Positions 8,439 through 16,252 of a DNA stretch of 64,000 nucleotides are shown in pieces. The first letter of the stretch is position 1; each line of letters starts with the position of its first letter. The translations under genes and the position numbers were made by a program. The stretch is from Roseovarius atlanticus (GTDB taxonomy: Bacteria; Pseudomonadota; Alphaproteobacteria; Rhodobacterales; Rhodobacteraceae). Location of the stretch: positions 62,001 to 126,000 of the forward strand of contig NZ_LAXJ01000012.1 in NCBI RefSeq assembly GCF_001441615.1. The letters are read 5' to 3'. The notes beneath the pieces were generated by a model, which saw only the letters and a list, made by a program, of their open reading frames with translations, did no database searches and was not told the origin of the DNA.

Positions 8439-9332
8439 TCAGTGGCTCCAGAAATAAACGGTGGCAGGCTCCGGCTCCCACACGCGGGCATCCTCGATCC
8501 CCGGCAGGTTCACCAGAGCGCGATACTCGCTGCCGAAGGCCACGTATTGATCGGTTTCGGCCATCACGGCCGGTTTGCAGGCGATGGGGTCGCGCACCAC
8601 GCCGAACCCGTCCTTGGTGCCGACCACAAAGGTATAAAACCCGTCCAGATCACCCAGCCCGGCCTCCAGAGCTTCGCCAAGCGTATGACCTTGCTGCATT
8701 TTCCACGTCAGGTAGGCCGCGGCCACCTCGGTGTCGTTCTCGGTTTCCACCGAAACGCCTTCGCGCGCCAGCTGCCGGCGCAGGGCGTTGTGGTTGCTGA
8801 GCGAGCCGTTATGGACAAGGCACTGATCCGAGCCGGTGGAAAACGGATGCGCGCCCAGCGTCGTCACCGCGCTTTCGGTGGCCATGCGGGTATGTCCGAT
8901 CCCGTGGCTGCCCGTCAGCTTGGGAATGGCAAAGCGTTTCGCCACGTCCTCTGGCAGGCCGACTTCCTTGTAGATCTCGATGATGTCGCCCGCGCTCATG
9001 ACCCGGATATCCGGGCGCAGCCGCTTGATCGCCTGCCGCGCCGCCGACAGCTTGTCCTTCGGCAGGTTCAGCACCGCGTGGGTGTCGATCACCCGTTGCG
9101 CGATGTCGGCGCCGACCTCCTGGCCGATCTCGTCGGCAAGACCCTCGAACTGGCCTGGATCGGCGGCCTGAAGCGTCAGCTTCGCCTGCCCGTCCCGATC
9201 GGTGCCGTAGACGGCGATGCCTGCGCTGTCGGGCCCGCGATCGGTCATCGTGATCAGCATTTCGGTCAGCATTTCGCCCAAGCGCGGCTCAAGCGTCTTG
9301 TCCTTCAGGAACAGTCCTACGATTCCACACAT
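8439..9332 (-). CDS. glxB: Class II glutamine amidotransferase subunit
   Basis: A 297-residue Ntn-type glutaminase. The chosen start gives Met-Cys (MCGIVGLFLKDK), so removal of Met exposes the catalytic Cys1, which is required in this class. An in-frame ATG five codons earlier would put residues before that Cys and contains the ribosome site GGGAG itself, so it is rejected. GIGHTRMATESAVTTLGAHPF (around residue 150) and the LVHNGSLSNHNALRRQL segment hold the Arg, Asn and Gly that bind glutamine and form the oxyanion hole. It supplies ammonia to the FMN subunit. It is the first enzyme gene of the operon, 85 bp after the regulator. Confidence 0.9.
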   Translation of the reverse strand: MCGIVGLFLKDKTLEPRLGEMLTEMLITMTDRGPDSAGIAVYGTDRDGQAKLTLQAADPGQFEGLADEIGQEVGADIAQRVIDTHAVLNLPKDKLSAARQAIKRLRPDIRVMSAGDIIEIYKEVGLPEDVAKRFAIPKLTGSHGIGHTRMATESAVTTLGAHPFSTGSDQCLVHNGSLSNHNALRRQLAREGVSVETENDTEVAAAYLTWKMQQGHTLGEALEAGLGDLDGFYTFVVGTKDGFGVVRDPIACKPAVMAETDQYVAFGSEYRALVNLPGIEDARVWEPEPATVYFWSH

Positions 9333-9397
9333 ATCCGTGTCTCCCATGTTCAGAAGACGCTAGTACGGCCCGTGCAAGGATGCAATAGAGGGAATTA

Positions 9398-9418
9398 AAT
9401 ATTCTTCTGGGGAATATT
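9398..9418. promoter_or_regulatory. Candidate operator upstream of glxB
   Basis: A perfect 7-bp inverted repeat, AATATTC-N7-GAATATT, lies in the 85-bp spacer between the XRE-cupin regulator and glxB. Its AT-rich half-sites stand out from the GC-rich surroundings. It is a natural candidate for binding by the adjacent regulator, but no binding is shown. Confidence 0.5.
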
Positions 9419-10050
9419 CATCGATCCCCTTGCGGGTATGAAATCACCGACAGGTACCGGATCGGCAAACGCAGGAGTTCGTCCGGGCCATGTGGCGCGT
9501 CGGCATCGAAAAACAGGCTGTCCCCGGGCCGAAGGTGAAACCGCTGGTCGCCGTGGCGATAGCCCACCTCGCCCTCCAGGATATAGAGCAACTCTATCCC
9601 TTCATGTTGAAAGGTGGGAAAGACATCCGATTCCTCGTTCAAAGTGATCAGGTAGGGCTCCACCACCACGCCGCTGTTGTTGGCGCCGATATGGCCCAGC
9701 AGGTTGTACTGGTGCCCCGCCCGCGTGCCCGCGCGCTCCATTTCCACCGCCTCACCCGCCTTGACATGTACGGCCTCGCGCCGCTCCTCGAAGCGGCGGA
9801 AGAAGGCCGTGATCGGCACGCTCAGCGCTGCCGACAGCGCCTGCAACGTGGTCAGCGACGACGAGGTGACCCCGTTCTCGATCTTCGACAGCATTCCCAC
9901 GGACAGGCCCGTGACATCCGACAGGTCCGACACCGTCATGCCCCGGGTCTTGCGGAACTCGCGCACGGCGCGCCCGATGGCGGTTTCCAGGTTCATGTCC
10001 TGTTGTTCACGAACCTTGTGTGGGTCCTGATTCAGCTTGCCGGCGGCCAT
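9418..10050 (-). CDS. XRE-family regulator with C-terminal cupin sensor domain
   Basis: A 210-residue protein. Residues about 24-80 form an XRE helix-turn-helix (GRAVREFRKTRGMTVSDLSDVTGLSVGMLSKIENG). Residues about 130-205 form a small cupin barrel (FQHEGIELLYILEGEVGYRHGDQRFHLRPGDSLFFDADAPHG) whose His/Glu positions could bind a metal or a small ligand. Such regulators often control amine, amino-acid or polyamine catabolic genes next to them. It reads into the glx operon. A second in-frame ATG at 9996 (MNLETAIGRAV) is an equally plausible start and would remove 18 poorly structured residues. The palindrome just past the stop is a candidate target. Confidence 0.88.
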   Translation of the reverse strand: MAAGKLNQDPHKVREQQDMNLETAIGRAVREFRKTRGMTVSDLSDVTGLSVGMLSKIENGVTSSSLTTLQALSAALSVPITAFFRRFEERREAVHVKAGEAVEMERAGTRAGHQYNLLGHIGANNSGVVVEPYLITLNEESDVFPTFQHEGIELLYILEGEVGYRHGDQRFHLRPGDSLFFDADAPHGPDELLRLPIRYLSVISYPQGDR

Positions 10051-10247
10051 GGTGTCTGCACTTTTTCTCGTTTCGGAACTTACCCTTGCACGGTCGCGCT
10101 GAAGATTACGACAGAAAATTCATCGCAACTGCCACAATCCCGCCACATTCCGGCCCAACTTACGCCGCCATCCCCGGTGAACCTGATCGGATAACCAGGC
10201 GCCGGTCGGCGCTGTCCGGCCGGTCTGACCCATAAAGGAGCAGGCAA

Positions 10248-10373
10248 ATGGCAACGGCACCCAACCTCCCCCAAAAGTCGCAGAAACCGGCGCCGACACC
10301 GCGCAATGTCGTCCGCAACGACGCCAAGGTGATCGTCTCGAAGCAGGTCTTCACCGACTTCGCCGCGATCTGA
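10248..10373 (+). CDS. Small 41-residue protein of unknown function
   Basis: A short gene with a strong ribosome site, AAGGAG, 7 bp before the ATG. The product is basic with a Pro/Gln/Lys-rich first half (PNLPQKSQKPAPTPRN) and a more ordered end (NDAKVIVSKQVFTDFAAI). It has no signal peptide, membrane segment or Cys. It lies alone between the divergent XRE-cupin gene and convergent ndk, and is followed 18 bp later by an intrinsic terminator. The evidence for coding is the ribosome site, the isolated position and the terminator. I have the impression of similar short proteins in Rhodobacteraceae but cannot verify it. Confidence 0.65.
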   Translation: MATAPNLPQKSQKPAPTPRNVVRNDAKVIVSKQVFTDFAAI

Positions 10374-10391
10374 TCCGGTCCATCAAAACGA

Positions 10392-10421
10392 AAACGGCGC
10401 GATCCGAAGACCACGCCGTTT
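10392..10421 (-). terminator. Intrinsic terminator between the 41-residue gene and ndk
   Basis: An 8-bp stem (AAACGGCG / CGCCGTTT) with a 14-nt loop. Read on the minus strand, it continues as TTTTCGTTTTG, a usable U-tract for ndk, which ends 23 bp away. On the plus strand it follows the small-protein gene and has only a short U-run, so it may act in both directions. Confidence 0.7.
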
Positions 10422-10443
10422 CCCAAATACTGTCTCGGCGCGA

Positions 10444-10866
10444 TCAACCGACCAGTTCGAGCCCCGAGAAGAAATAGGCGATTTCGACCGCCGCCGTCTC
10501 CGGCGCGTCTGAGCCGTGGACCGAGTTTTCGCCAACCGATTCCGCGAATTCCGCGCGGATCGTGCCCGGGGCCGCATCGGCGGGGTTCGTGGCCCCCATC
10601 ACTTCGCGGTTCTTGGCGATGGCGCCTTCGCCTTCCAGCACCTGAACGACGACCGGCTCGGACGCCATGAATTCGCACAGCTCGTCATAAAACGGACGCT
10701 CGGAATGCACGGCATAGAACACACCGGCCTGTGCCTTGGAAAGGTGGATCCGTTTCTGCGCGATGATGCGCAGGCCGGCATCCTCGAACTTGGCGTTTAT
10801 CTTGCCGGTCAGGTTGCGTTTGGTGGCATCGGGTTTGATGATGCTGAGCGTGCGTTCGACAGCCAT
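10444..10866 (-). CDS. ndk: Nucleoside diphosphate kinase
   Basis: A 140-residue protein of standard length. It starts [17 protein letters not shown], the nucleotide-binding opening of the family, and carries the phosphate-accepting His117 in NSVHGSD. It moves the terminal phosphate from ATP to other (deoxy)nucleoside diphosphates to balance NTP pools in the cytoplasm. It is transcribed alone, divergent from the ABC-F gene across a 132-bp spacer, and ends at a good terminator. Confidence 0.97.
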   Translation of the reverse strand: MAVERTLSIIKPDATKRNLTGKINAKFEDAGLRIIAQKRIHLSKAQAGVFYAVHSERPFYDELCEFMASEPVVVQVLEGEGAIAKNREVMGATNPADAAPGTIRAEFAESVGENSVHGSDAPETAAVEIAYFFSGLELVG

Positions 10867-10998
10867 TGTAGCCTCTTTTCGTAATAGTCATGGCGCAAAC
10901 CCCATGCCTGCGCCGTCATTCGGCGCCCCGATAGCATGGGGGTGCATGATTGAAAAGCTGCGATTGACGGCGCGGGCGCGATACGTCATGCGGTTCGC

Positions 10999-12864
10999 AT
11001 GTTGCGTCTTGATGACATAAGTTTCTCGGTCGCCGGCCGCCCCCTGATCGAGGGCGCATCGGCCGTCATTCCCGCAGGCCACAAGGTGGGCCTGGTGGGC
11101 CGCAACGGCACCGGCAAGACCACGCTTTTCCGGATGATCCGGGGCGAGCTGCCGCTGGACACCGGCACGATCTCCTTGCCCGAGCGCGCTCGCATCGGCG
11201 GCGTCGACCAGGAGGTGCCGGGCAACGAGGTGTCGCTGATCGACACCGTGCTGGCCGCCGACACCGAACGAAGCGCGCTGATGGCAGAGGCCGAAACCTC
11301 GACGGACGGCACGCGGATCGCCGAAATCCAGACGCGGCTTGCCGATATCGACGCCTGGAGCGCCGAGGCCCGCGCGGCAACCATCCTCAAGGGTCTGGGG
11401 TTCACCGACGACGAACAGGCCCAGCCCTGCTCGGCTTTCTCGGGCGGCTGGCGGATGCGCGTGGCGCTGGCCGCGGTGCTGTTCACCGCGCCGGACCTGC
11501 TGCTCTTGGACGAGCCCACGAACTATCTCGATCTCGAAGGCGCTCTGTGGCTGGAAAGCTATCTGGCGCGCTATCCGCATACCGTTCTGGTCATCAGCCA
11601 CGACCGCGGTCTTCTGAACCGTGCCGTGGGGTCGATCCTGCATCTGGAGGACCGCAAGCTGACGCTCTACCAGGGCGGCTACGACACGTTTGCCGAAACC
11701 CGCGCCGCGCGGCTCGCCAATGCCGAGGCCGAGGCGAAAAAGCAGGACGCCCGTCGCGCCCACCTGCAATCCTATGTCGACCGCTTCCGCTACAAGGCGG
11801 ACAAGGCGAAACAGGCGCAGTCCCGCATCAAGGCTCTGGAAAAGATGAAGCCGATCTCGCGCCCGCAAGAGGCCGCGCTGCGCCGATTTACCTTCCCCGA
11901 GCCCGACCAGCTATCGCCGCCCATTCTGAGGCTGGACAACGTGGCCACGGGCTATGACGGCGTACCGGTGCTGCAGCGCCTGACGATGAGGATCGACCAG
12001 GATGACCGGATCGCGCTTCTGGGGCGCAACGGCGAAGGGAAATCCACGCTTTCCAAGCTGTTATCCGGCAAACTTGAGGTTCTGGACGGCAAGAAGCACG
12101 CGGCCTCGAAGCTGCGGGTGGGCTATTTCGCTCAGCATCAGGTGGACGAGCTGCATCTTGATGAGTCCCCGCTCGATCACATCCGCCGCCTCTATCGCGA
12201 TGACGGCCAGGCCAAGCTGCGCGCACGGCTGGGCGGCTTCGGTATCGGCGCGGAACAGGCCGACACCAAGGTGGCGAAACTGTCGGGCGGGCAGAAGGCG
12301 CGGTTGTCGCTGATGCTGGCCACCACAGACGCGCCGCACATGCTGATCCTAGACGAGCCGACCAACCACCTTGATATCGAAAGCCGCGAGGCGCTGGTCG
12401 AGGCGCTGACCGATTACACCGGCGCGATCATCCTTGTCAGCCACGACATGCACCTGCTGGAGCTGGTGGCCGACCGGCTGTGGCTGGTCAAGGACGGCAC
12501 GGTCAGAGCTTACGAAGGCGACCTGCAAACCTATCGCGCCGCCTTGCTGGACCAGAAGCCGGCGAAAAAGGAAGCCGCACCAGCGTCAGCCGAAAAGCCC
12601 GCGCCGAAACCCAAGCGCCCCCCTCGCGATATGGTTCTCGAACTGCGCCAGGATGTGAAGACCTGCGAACAGCGCGTGGAAAAGCTGAACGTGATGCGGG
12701 ACAAGATTGCGGCCAAGCTGGCCGATCCCACGATCTACGCCGACGCCAAGGCGAACGACATGGAAGCCTGGCAGCGCAAATATGCCGAGGTGATGGACGG
12801 CCTGGACCGGGCCGAGGCGCTGTGGCTGGCTGCGCTGGAACGGCTGGACGCGGCGGAAAACTGA
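10999..12864 (+). CDS. ABC-F family ATPase (YheS-like)
   Basis: A 621-residue protein with two ABC domains and no membrane segments, so it is an ABC-F ribosome-associated factor and not a transporter. The first domain has Walker A GRNGTGKTT (about residue 36), signature FSGGWRMR and LLLLDEPTNYLDLEG. The linker LQSYVDRFRYKADKAKQAQSRIKALEKM is the P-site tRNA interaction motif region typical of ABC-F proteins. The second domain has GRNGEGKST, LSGGQKAR and LDEPTNHLD. A Lys/Pro-rich linker leads to a C-terminal coiled coil (about 540-615). Order and sequence are closest to E. coli YheS among the ABC-F types I know. Confidence 0.93.
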   Translation: MLRLDDISFSVAGRPLIEGASAVIPAGHKVGLVGRNGTGKTTLFRMIRGELPLDTGTISLPERARIGGVDQEVPGNEVSLIDTVLAADTERSALMAEAETSTDGTRIAEIQTRLADIDAWSAEARAATILKGLGFTDDEQAQPCSAFSGGWRMRVALAAVLFTAPDLLLLDEPTNYLDLEGALWLESYLARYPHTVLVISHDRGLLNRAVGSILHLEDRKLTLYQGGYDTFAETRAARLANAEAEAKKQDARRAHLQSYVDRFRYKADKAKQAQSRIKALEKMKPISRPQEAALRRFTFPEPDQLSPPILRLDNVATGYDGVPVLQRLTMRIDQDDRIALLGRNGEGKSTLSKLLSGKLEVLDGKKHAASKLRVGYFAQHQVDELHLDESPLDHIRRLYRDDGQAKLRARLGGFGIGAEQADTKVAKLSGGQKARLSLMLATTDAPHMLILDEPTNHLDIESREALVEALTDYTGAIILVSHDMHLLELVADRLWLVKDGTVRAYEGDLQTYRAALLDQKPAKKEAAPASAEKPAPKPKRPPRDMVLELRQDVKTCEQRVEKLNVMRDKIAAKLADPTIYADAKANDMEAWQRKYAEVMDGLDRAEALWLAALERLDAAEN

Positions 12865-12909
12865 ACCAGGGCGGTTTACAAGCCGCGCATCCCGTCGCAA
12901 ACCACGCTT

Positions 12910-13530
12910 ATGGATCCAAGCTTCCTCATCACCGCCTGGGTGGCGCTTTTCGTGATCATCGACCCGATCGGGATGACCCCGCTTTTCGTGGCGCTGACCC
13001 AGGGCGACAGTCCATCGCGCCGCCGCGCCATCGCCCTGCGGGCCTGTATCGCCGGGGCACTGATCCTGATCGTTTTCGCCAGCTTCGGCGAATCCGTGCT
13101 GGAGTTCGTGGGCATCTCGATGCCCGCCTTCCGCATCGCGGGCGGTCTGCTCCTGTTCCTGACCGCGCTCGACATGCTGTTCGAAAGGCGCACCAAGCGG
13201 CGCAAGGACCAGGCGGACGAGGAAGACGACCGAGAGGATCCCTCGATCTATCCGCTGGCTATTCCGCTGATCGGCGGGCCGGGGGCCATCACCACGGTGA
13301 TCCTTCTGGCGGGACAGCAACCGGGGATCGAGGGCCTTGCTTGGGTCATCGGCGTGATGCTGAGCGTTGTGCTGCTGGTGTTCCTGCTGTTCCTGACGGC
13401 GGGTCTGCTGGAACGTGCCCTGGGGCGGACCGGCATCAACGTCATCACCCGCCTGCTGGGGATGCTTCTGGCCGCGCTGGCGGTGCAGTTCGTGCTGGAC
13501 GGATTGAAGGGGTTTGGGCTGGCGGGCTGA
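12910..13530 (+). CDS. MarC-family integral membrane protein
   Basis: A 206-residue protein with about six membrane segments. It opens MDPSFLITAWVALFVIIDPIGMTPLFVALTQG, the usual MarC start, has a charged cytoplasmic loop (ERRTKRRKDQADEEDDRED, about residues 96-114) and then IYPLAIPLIGGPGAITTVI, the best-conserved MarC segment. The family was once linked to multiple antibiotic resistance in E. coli, but that link has not held up and the transported substrate is unknown. It lies 45 bp after the ABC-F gene, probably cotranscribed with it. Confidence 0.9.
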   Translation: MDPSFLITAWVALFVIIDPIGMTPLFVALTQGDSPSRRRAIALRACIAGALILIVFASFGESVLEFVGISMPAFRIAGGLLLFLTALDMLFERRTKRRKDQADEEDDREDPSIYPLAIPLIGGPGAITTVILLAGQQPGIEGLAWVIGVMLSVVLLVFLLFLTAGLLERALGRTGINVITRLLGMLLAALAVQFVLDGLKGFGLAG

Positions 13531-13554
13531 CGCGCCGCCGCCTATATCTGCACC

Positions 13555-14136
13555 ATGACCGGAGATGACACCGCCCGCCTGCTCTATCTCGTGCTGCTCG
13601 GCGCGGCCGTCGTGGCGTGGTTCTTCGCACAGAACCGCACCTCGCTGGGCAAGAACATGCAATACGCGGTGGTCTGGGGGCTGATCTTCATCGGCGGTAT
13701 TGCCGCCGTGGGCCTCTGGGGCGACATCCGCAACACCGTCAGCCCTGCCGCCTACACCACCATCGGCGAAGATACGATCGAGCTGCGCCGGGCGATGGAC
13801 GGTCATTACTATGTCACTGCGCAGGTGAACGGCGCGCCCGTCGATTTCGTGGTGGATACGGGCGCGACGCTGATCGTACTGACCCGCGCCGATGCCGAGC
13901 GCGCGGGGTTGCGCACCGAGGATCTTGCTTTCGTGGGGCGCGCGGGCACGGCGAATGGCACGGTCAGCACCGCGCCGGTGCGTCTGGACAGCCTGTCCAT
14001 CGGCCCGCTGGAGGACCGCGGCATCGCGGCGTCGGTCAATGGTGGCGAACTGGACCAGTCGCTTTTGGGCATGAGCTATCTCGAGCGGTTCTCGAACGTC
14101 CAGATTTCCGACGGGCGGATGATCCTGACCCGCTAA
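13555..14136 (+). CDS. Membrane-anchored retropepsin-like aspartic protease family protein
   Basis: A 193-residue protein with two N-terminal membrane segments (about residues 8-21 and 32-52), then a retropepsin-like domain. The catalytic motif appears as VVDTGATLIVLTRADAERAG near residue 99, and a second hydrophobic strand ends in LLGMSYLERF, typical of TIGR02281 proteins. One such domain would need to dimerise to form a protease active site in the periplasm. It lies 24 bp after marC on the same strand. Function in vivo is not established for this family. Confidence 0.85.
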   Translation: MTGDDTARLLYLVLLGAAVVAWFFAQNRTSLGKNMQYAVVWGLIFIGGIAAVGLWGDIRNTVSPAAYTTIGEDTIELRRAMDGHYYVTAQVNGAPVDFVVDTGATLIVLTRADAERAGLRTEDLAFVGRAGTANGTVSTAPVRLDSLSIGPLEDRGIAASVNGGELDQSLLGMSYLERFSNVQISDGRMILTR

Positions 14137-14151
14137 GCGGACGCCCGGCGT

Positions 14152-14607
14152 TCACGCCTCGGCTTTCTTCTCCCAGCGGCCCGACTCCTCGGACCAGTAT
14201 TGCGCCGAACAGCCGGCACCGGTTAGAGCCTTCCATTGGCCACGGGCGTGGTTCAAGGCCTGGTCGTCATTCCCGTCGAACAGGATGCAGGTCCGTTCCA
14301 GCGCCTGCACTTCTTCGGGTGACACCTCGGCGCCGTCGACGCTCATGATGCAGACCGCGCCATTGGCCGCCGCGCCCGTCCCCAAAAGGATCGGCTGGCG
14401 CGCGTCATGCGGGCCACCCTCGCGGCCATGGGGCAGAAAGCCGTCCTCGGGGCCCAGCCACAGCTTTTCGTCCAGCCAGTCCAGCCGCGCCGCCTCGGTA
14501 CCGCGCACCAGCACGCGCCACCCCGCGTCGCGCGCCTTTTCCAAGAGCATCGGCAGCGTCGCCTCCAGCGGGCGGCGAGTCAGGTGATAGAAATAGACCG
14601 CGCCCAT
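14152..14607 (-). CDS. holC: DNA polymerase III chi subunit
   Basis: A 151-residue protein beginning MGAVYFYHLTRRPLEATLPMLLEKA. It has the chi-type LVRGTEAARLDWLDEKLW and FLPHG segments and the later ILFDGNDDQALNHARGQWK. HolC links the clamp loader to single-strand DNA-binding protein at the replication fork. The start at 14607 overlaps the pepA stop by one base (TGATG), which fixes it better than an upstream in-frame ATG. The pepA-holC order is very common in proteobacteria and supports the call. Confidence 0.93.
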   Translation of the reverse strand: MGAVYFYHLTRRPLEATLPMLLEKARDAGWRVLVRGTEAARLDWLDEKLWLGPEDGFLPHGREGGPHDARQPILLGTGAAANGAVCIMSVDGAEVSPEEVQALERTCILFDGNDDQALNHARGQWKALTGAGCSAQYWSEESGRWEKKAEA

Positions 14608-16079
14608 CACTCCCCTTCGTATTGATCGGCGACCAGCCGGTTCAGGCTCATCACGCCCCACCCGGTCGAGCCCTTGGGCGCGAAATCGGTGTCCTTGGTC
14701 ACTCGCGCCACGCCCGCGATGTCAAGGTGGATCCAGGGCGTGCCCTCCTCGACGAAACGTTGCAGGAATTGCGCCGCGGTGATCGATCCTGCAGCGCGGC
14801 CGCCCACGTTCTTCATGTCGGCGATGTCGGATTTCAGTTGCTTGTCATACGCCTCGCCCAGTGGCAGACGCCACGCGCCCTCGCCCTCGTTCTTGGCGGC
14901 GCGCAGGAACTTGTCGGCGAAATTGTCGTCGTTGGAAAAGACGCCCGCGTTCTCATGCCCCAGCGCGATGATCATCGCGCCGGTCAAAGTGGCAAGGTCG
15001 ATGATCGCTGCCGGTTTATAGGTCTGCTGCGCGTACCAAAGCACATCGGCCAGCAGAAGCCGCCCCTCGGCGTCGGTGTTGATGATCTCGACCGTGTCGC
15101 CCTTCATCGAAGTGAAGACGTCGCCTGGCCGATAGGCCTCGCCCGACGGCATGTTCTCGACCAGCCCGACAAGGCCCACCACGTTGGCCTTGGCCTGCCG
15201 CAGCGCAAGCGCGCGCATTGTGCCTGTGACCACGCCGGCGCCGCCCATGTCCATGGTCATGTCCTCCATCCCCGTGGGTACCTTTAACGAGATACCCCCG
15301 GTGTCAAAGACCACGCCCTTGCCGACCAGCGCCAGCGGCGCATCCCCGTCGCGCCCACCGGACCATTCCATCACGGCGACCTTGGTGGGCGAGGCCGAGC
15401 CCTGTCCCACGGCCAGCAGAAGCCCCATGCCGTGTTTTTTCAGCTCTTCTTCCTCAAGGATCGTGATCTTCAGCCCGAGGCTCTCCATCTCCTTGATGCG
15501 CTTGGCGAACTCTGTGGTGGTCAGGTGGTTCGCCGGCTCCGACACAAGATCGCGGGTCATCAGCACGCCCTCGGCCACGGCCAGGGCGGATTTTGCCGCC
15601 TCTGTCGCCTCGTCCGGTTTTCCCACCATGATCGACACCGTGCCCTGCGCGTCAGGCTGCTTGGACTTGCGCGCGTCGAAGGAATAGGCCCTGAGCGCGA
15701 TCCCCTGCGCCAGCTCGGTCAGCCGCCGCGCGGTGCCTGCCAGAACCAGAAGCGGCCCATTGCCCTTCAACTTGCCCAAGGCCGCACCGGCCTTGCGCGT
15801 CTCGACCGGGTCGGCCCCGCGTTCCAGGCACAGCACGTCCAGCGCCTTGGCCGCAAGGCCCGTGGGCCAGGCCAGTGTCACCACCTGCCCGGGCTTGGTC
15901 TTTTCCCATGCGTCGCTTTCCAGCAGGCGCTTGACCGCCCCCTTGGTCAGCCGGTTCACACGCCGCGCGCCCGGGCCCATCTTGCCGCTCGGGGTGACCA
16001 CCACCGCCACGCGGCCTTCCGCTTGGGCGATGGCGTCAAGGTCCAGCTCGGTGAAGGTAACGGAAACGGGGGTGCTCAT
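14607..16079 (-). CDS. pepA: Leucyl aminopeptidase (cytosol aminopeptidase)
   Basis: A 490-residue M17 metallopeptidase. The N-terminal macro-like domain covers about 1-170. The C-terminal catalytic domain has VGKGVVFDTGGISLKV (metal-binding Lys/Asp region), MDMGGAGVVTG and the signature NTDAEGRLLLADVL. It removes N-terminal residues from peptides, using two metal ions, in a cytoplasmic hexamer. The ATG at 16079 is chosen because AAGGAG lies 6 bp before it. An ATG 13 codons earlier lacks such a site. It is divergent from the lptF operon and followed by holC. Confidence 0.95.
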   Translation of the reverse strand: MSTPVSVTFTELDLDAIAQAEGRVAVVVTPSGKMGPGARRVNRLTKGAVKRLLESDAWEKTKPGQVVTLAWPTGLAAKALDVLCLERGADPVETRKAGAALGKLKGNGPLLVLAGTARRLTELAQGIALRAYSFDARKSKQPDAQGTVSIMVGKPDEATEAAKSALAVAEGVLMTRDLVSEPANHLTTTEFAKRIKEMESLGLKITILEEEELKKHGMGLLLAVGQGSASPTKVAVMEWSGGRDGDAPLALVGKGVVFDTGGISLKVPTGMEDMTMDMGGAGVVTGTMRALALRQAKANVVGLVGLVENMPSGEAYRPGDVFTSMKGDTVEIINTDAEGRLLLADVLWYAQQTYKPAAIIDLATLTGAMIIALGHENAGVFSNDDNFADKFLRAAKNEGEGAWRLPLGEAYDKQLKSDIADMKNVGGRAAGSITAAQFLQRFVEEGTPWIHLDIAGVARVTKDTDFAPKGSTGWGVMSLNRLVADQYEGE

Positions 16080-16209
16080 GAGATGCTCCTTGCGCGGAAG
16101 TTGTGTGTCTTTCGCCACCAGATCTAGCGCCTTGCGGACGGGAAGGCCAGTGCCGGCCGCAAACCGCCGGTCCGCATCGCTTTACAGGTTTTCCCCCGCA
16201 GTCAAATCG

Positions 16210-16243
16210 CTTAACTTGCCCGGAACTGCTGTTAAGTTCCGGG
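16210..16243 (+). promoter_or_regulatory. Two overlapping, mutually exclusive hairpins before lptF
   Basis: Hairpin A pairs CTTAAC (16210-16215) with GTTAAG (16231-16236). Hairpin B pairs CCCGGAACT (16219-16227) with AGTTCCGGG (16235-16243), a perfect 9-bp stem. The two share bases and cannot form together. The 3' arm of B runs into the G-rich ribosome site of lptF (GTG at 16253), so B could hide it. Regulation is inference. Confidence 0.4.
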
Positions 16244-16252
16244 GGGGAATGC

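Noticed and set aside
6521..8800. A 759-codon frame antisense to glxD and glxC
   Set aside because: Long antisense frames are expected in GC-rich coding DNA. It has no domain-like sequence, while the minus-strand genes have complete family motifs.
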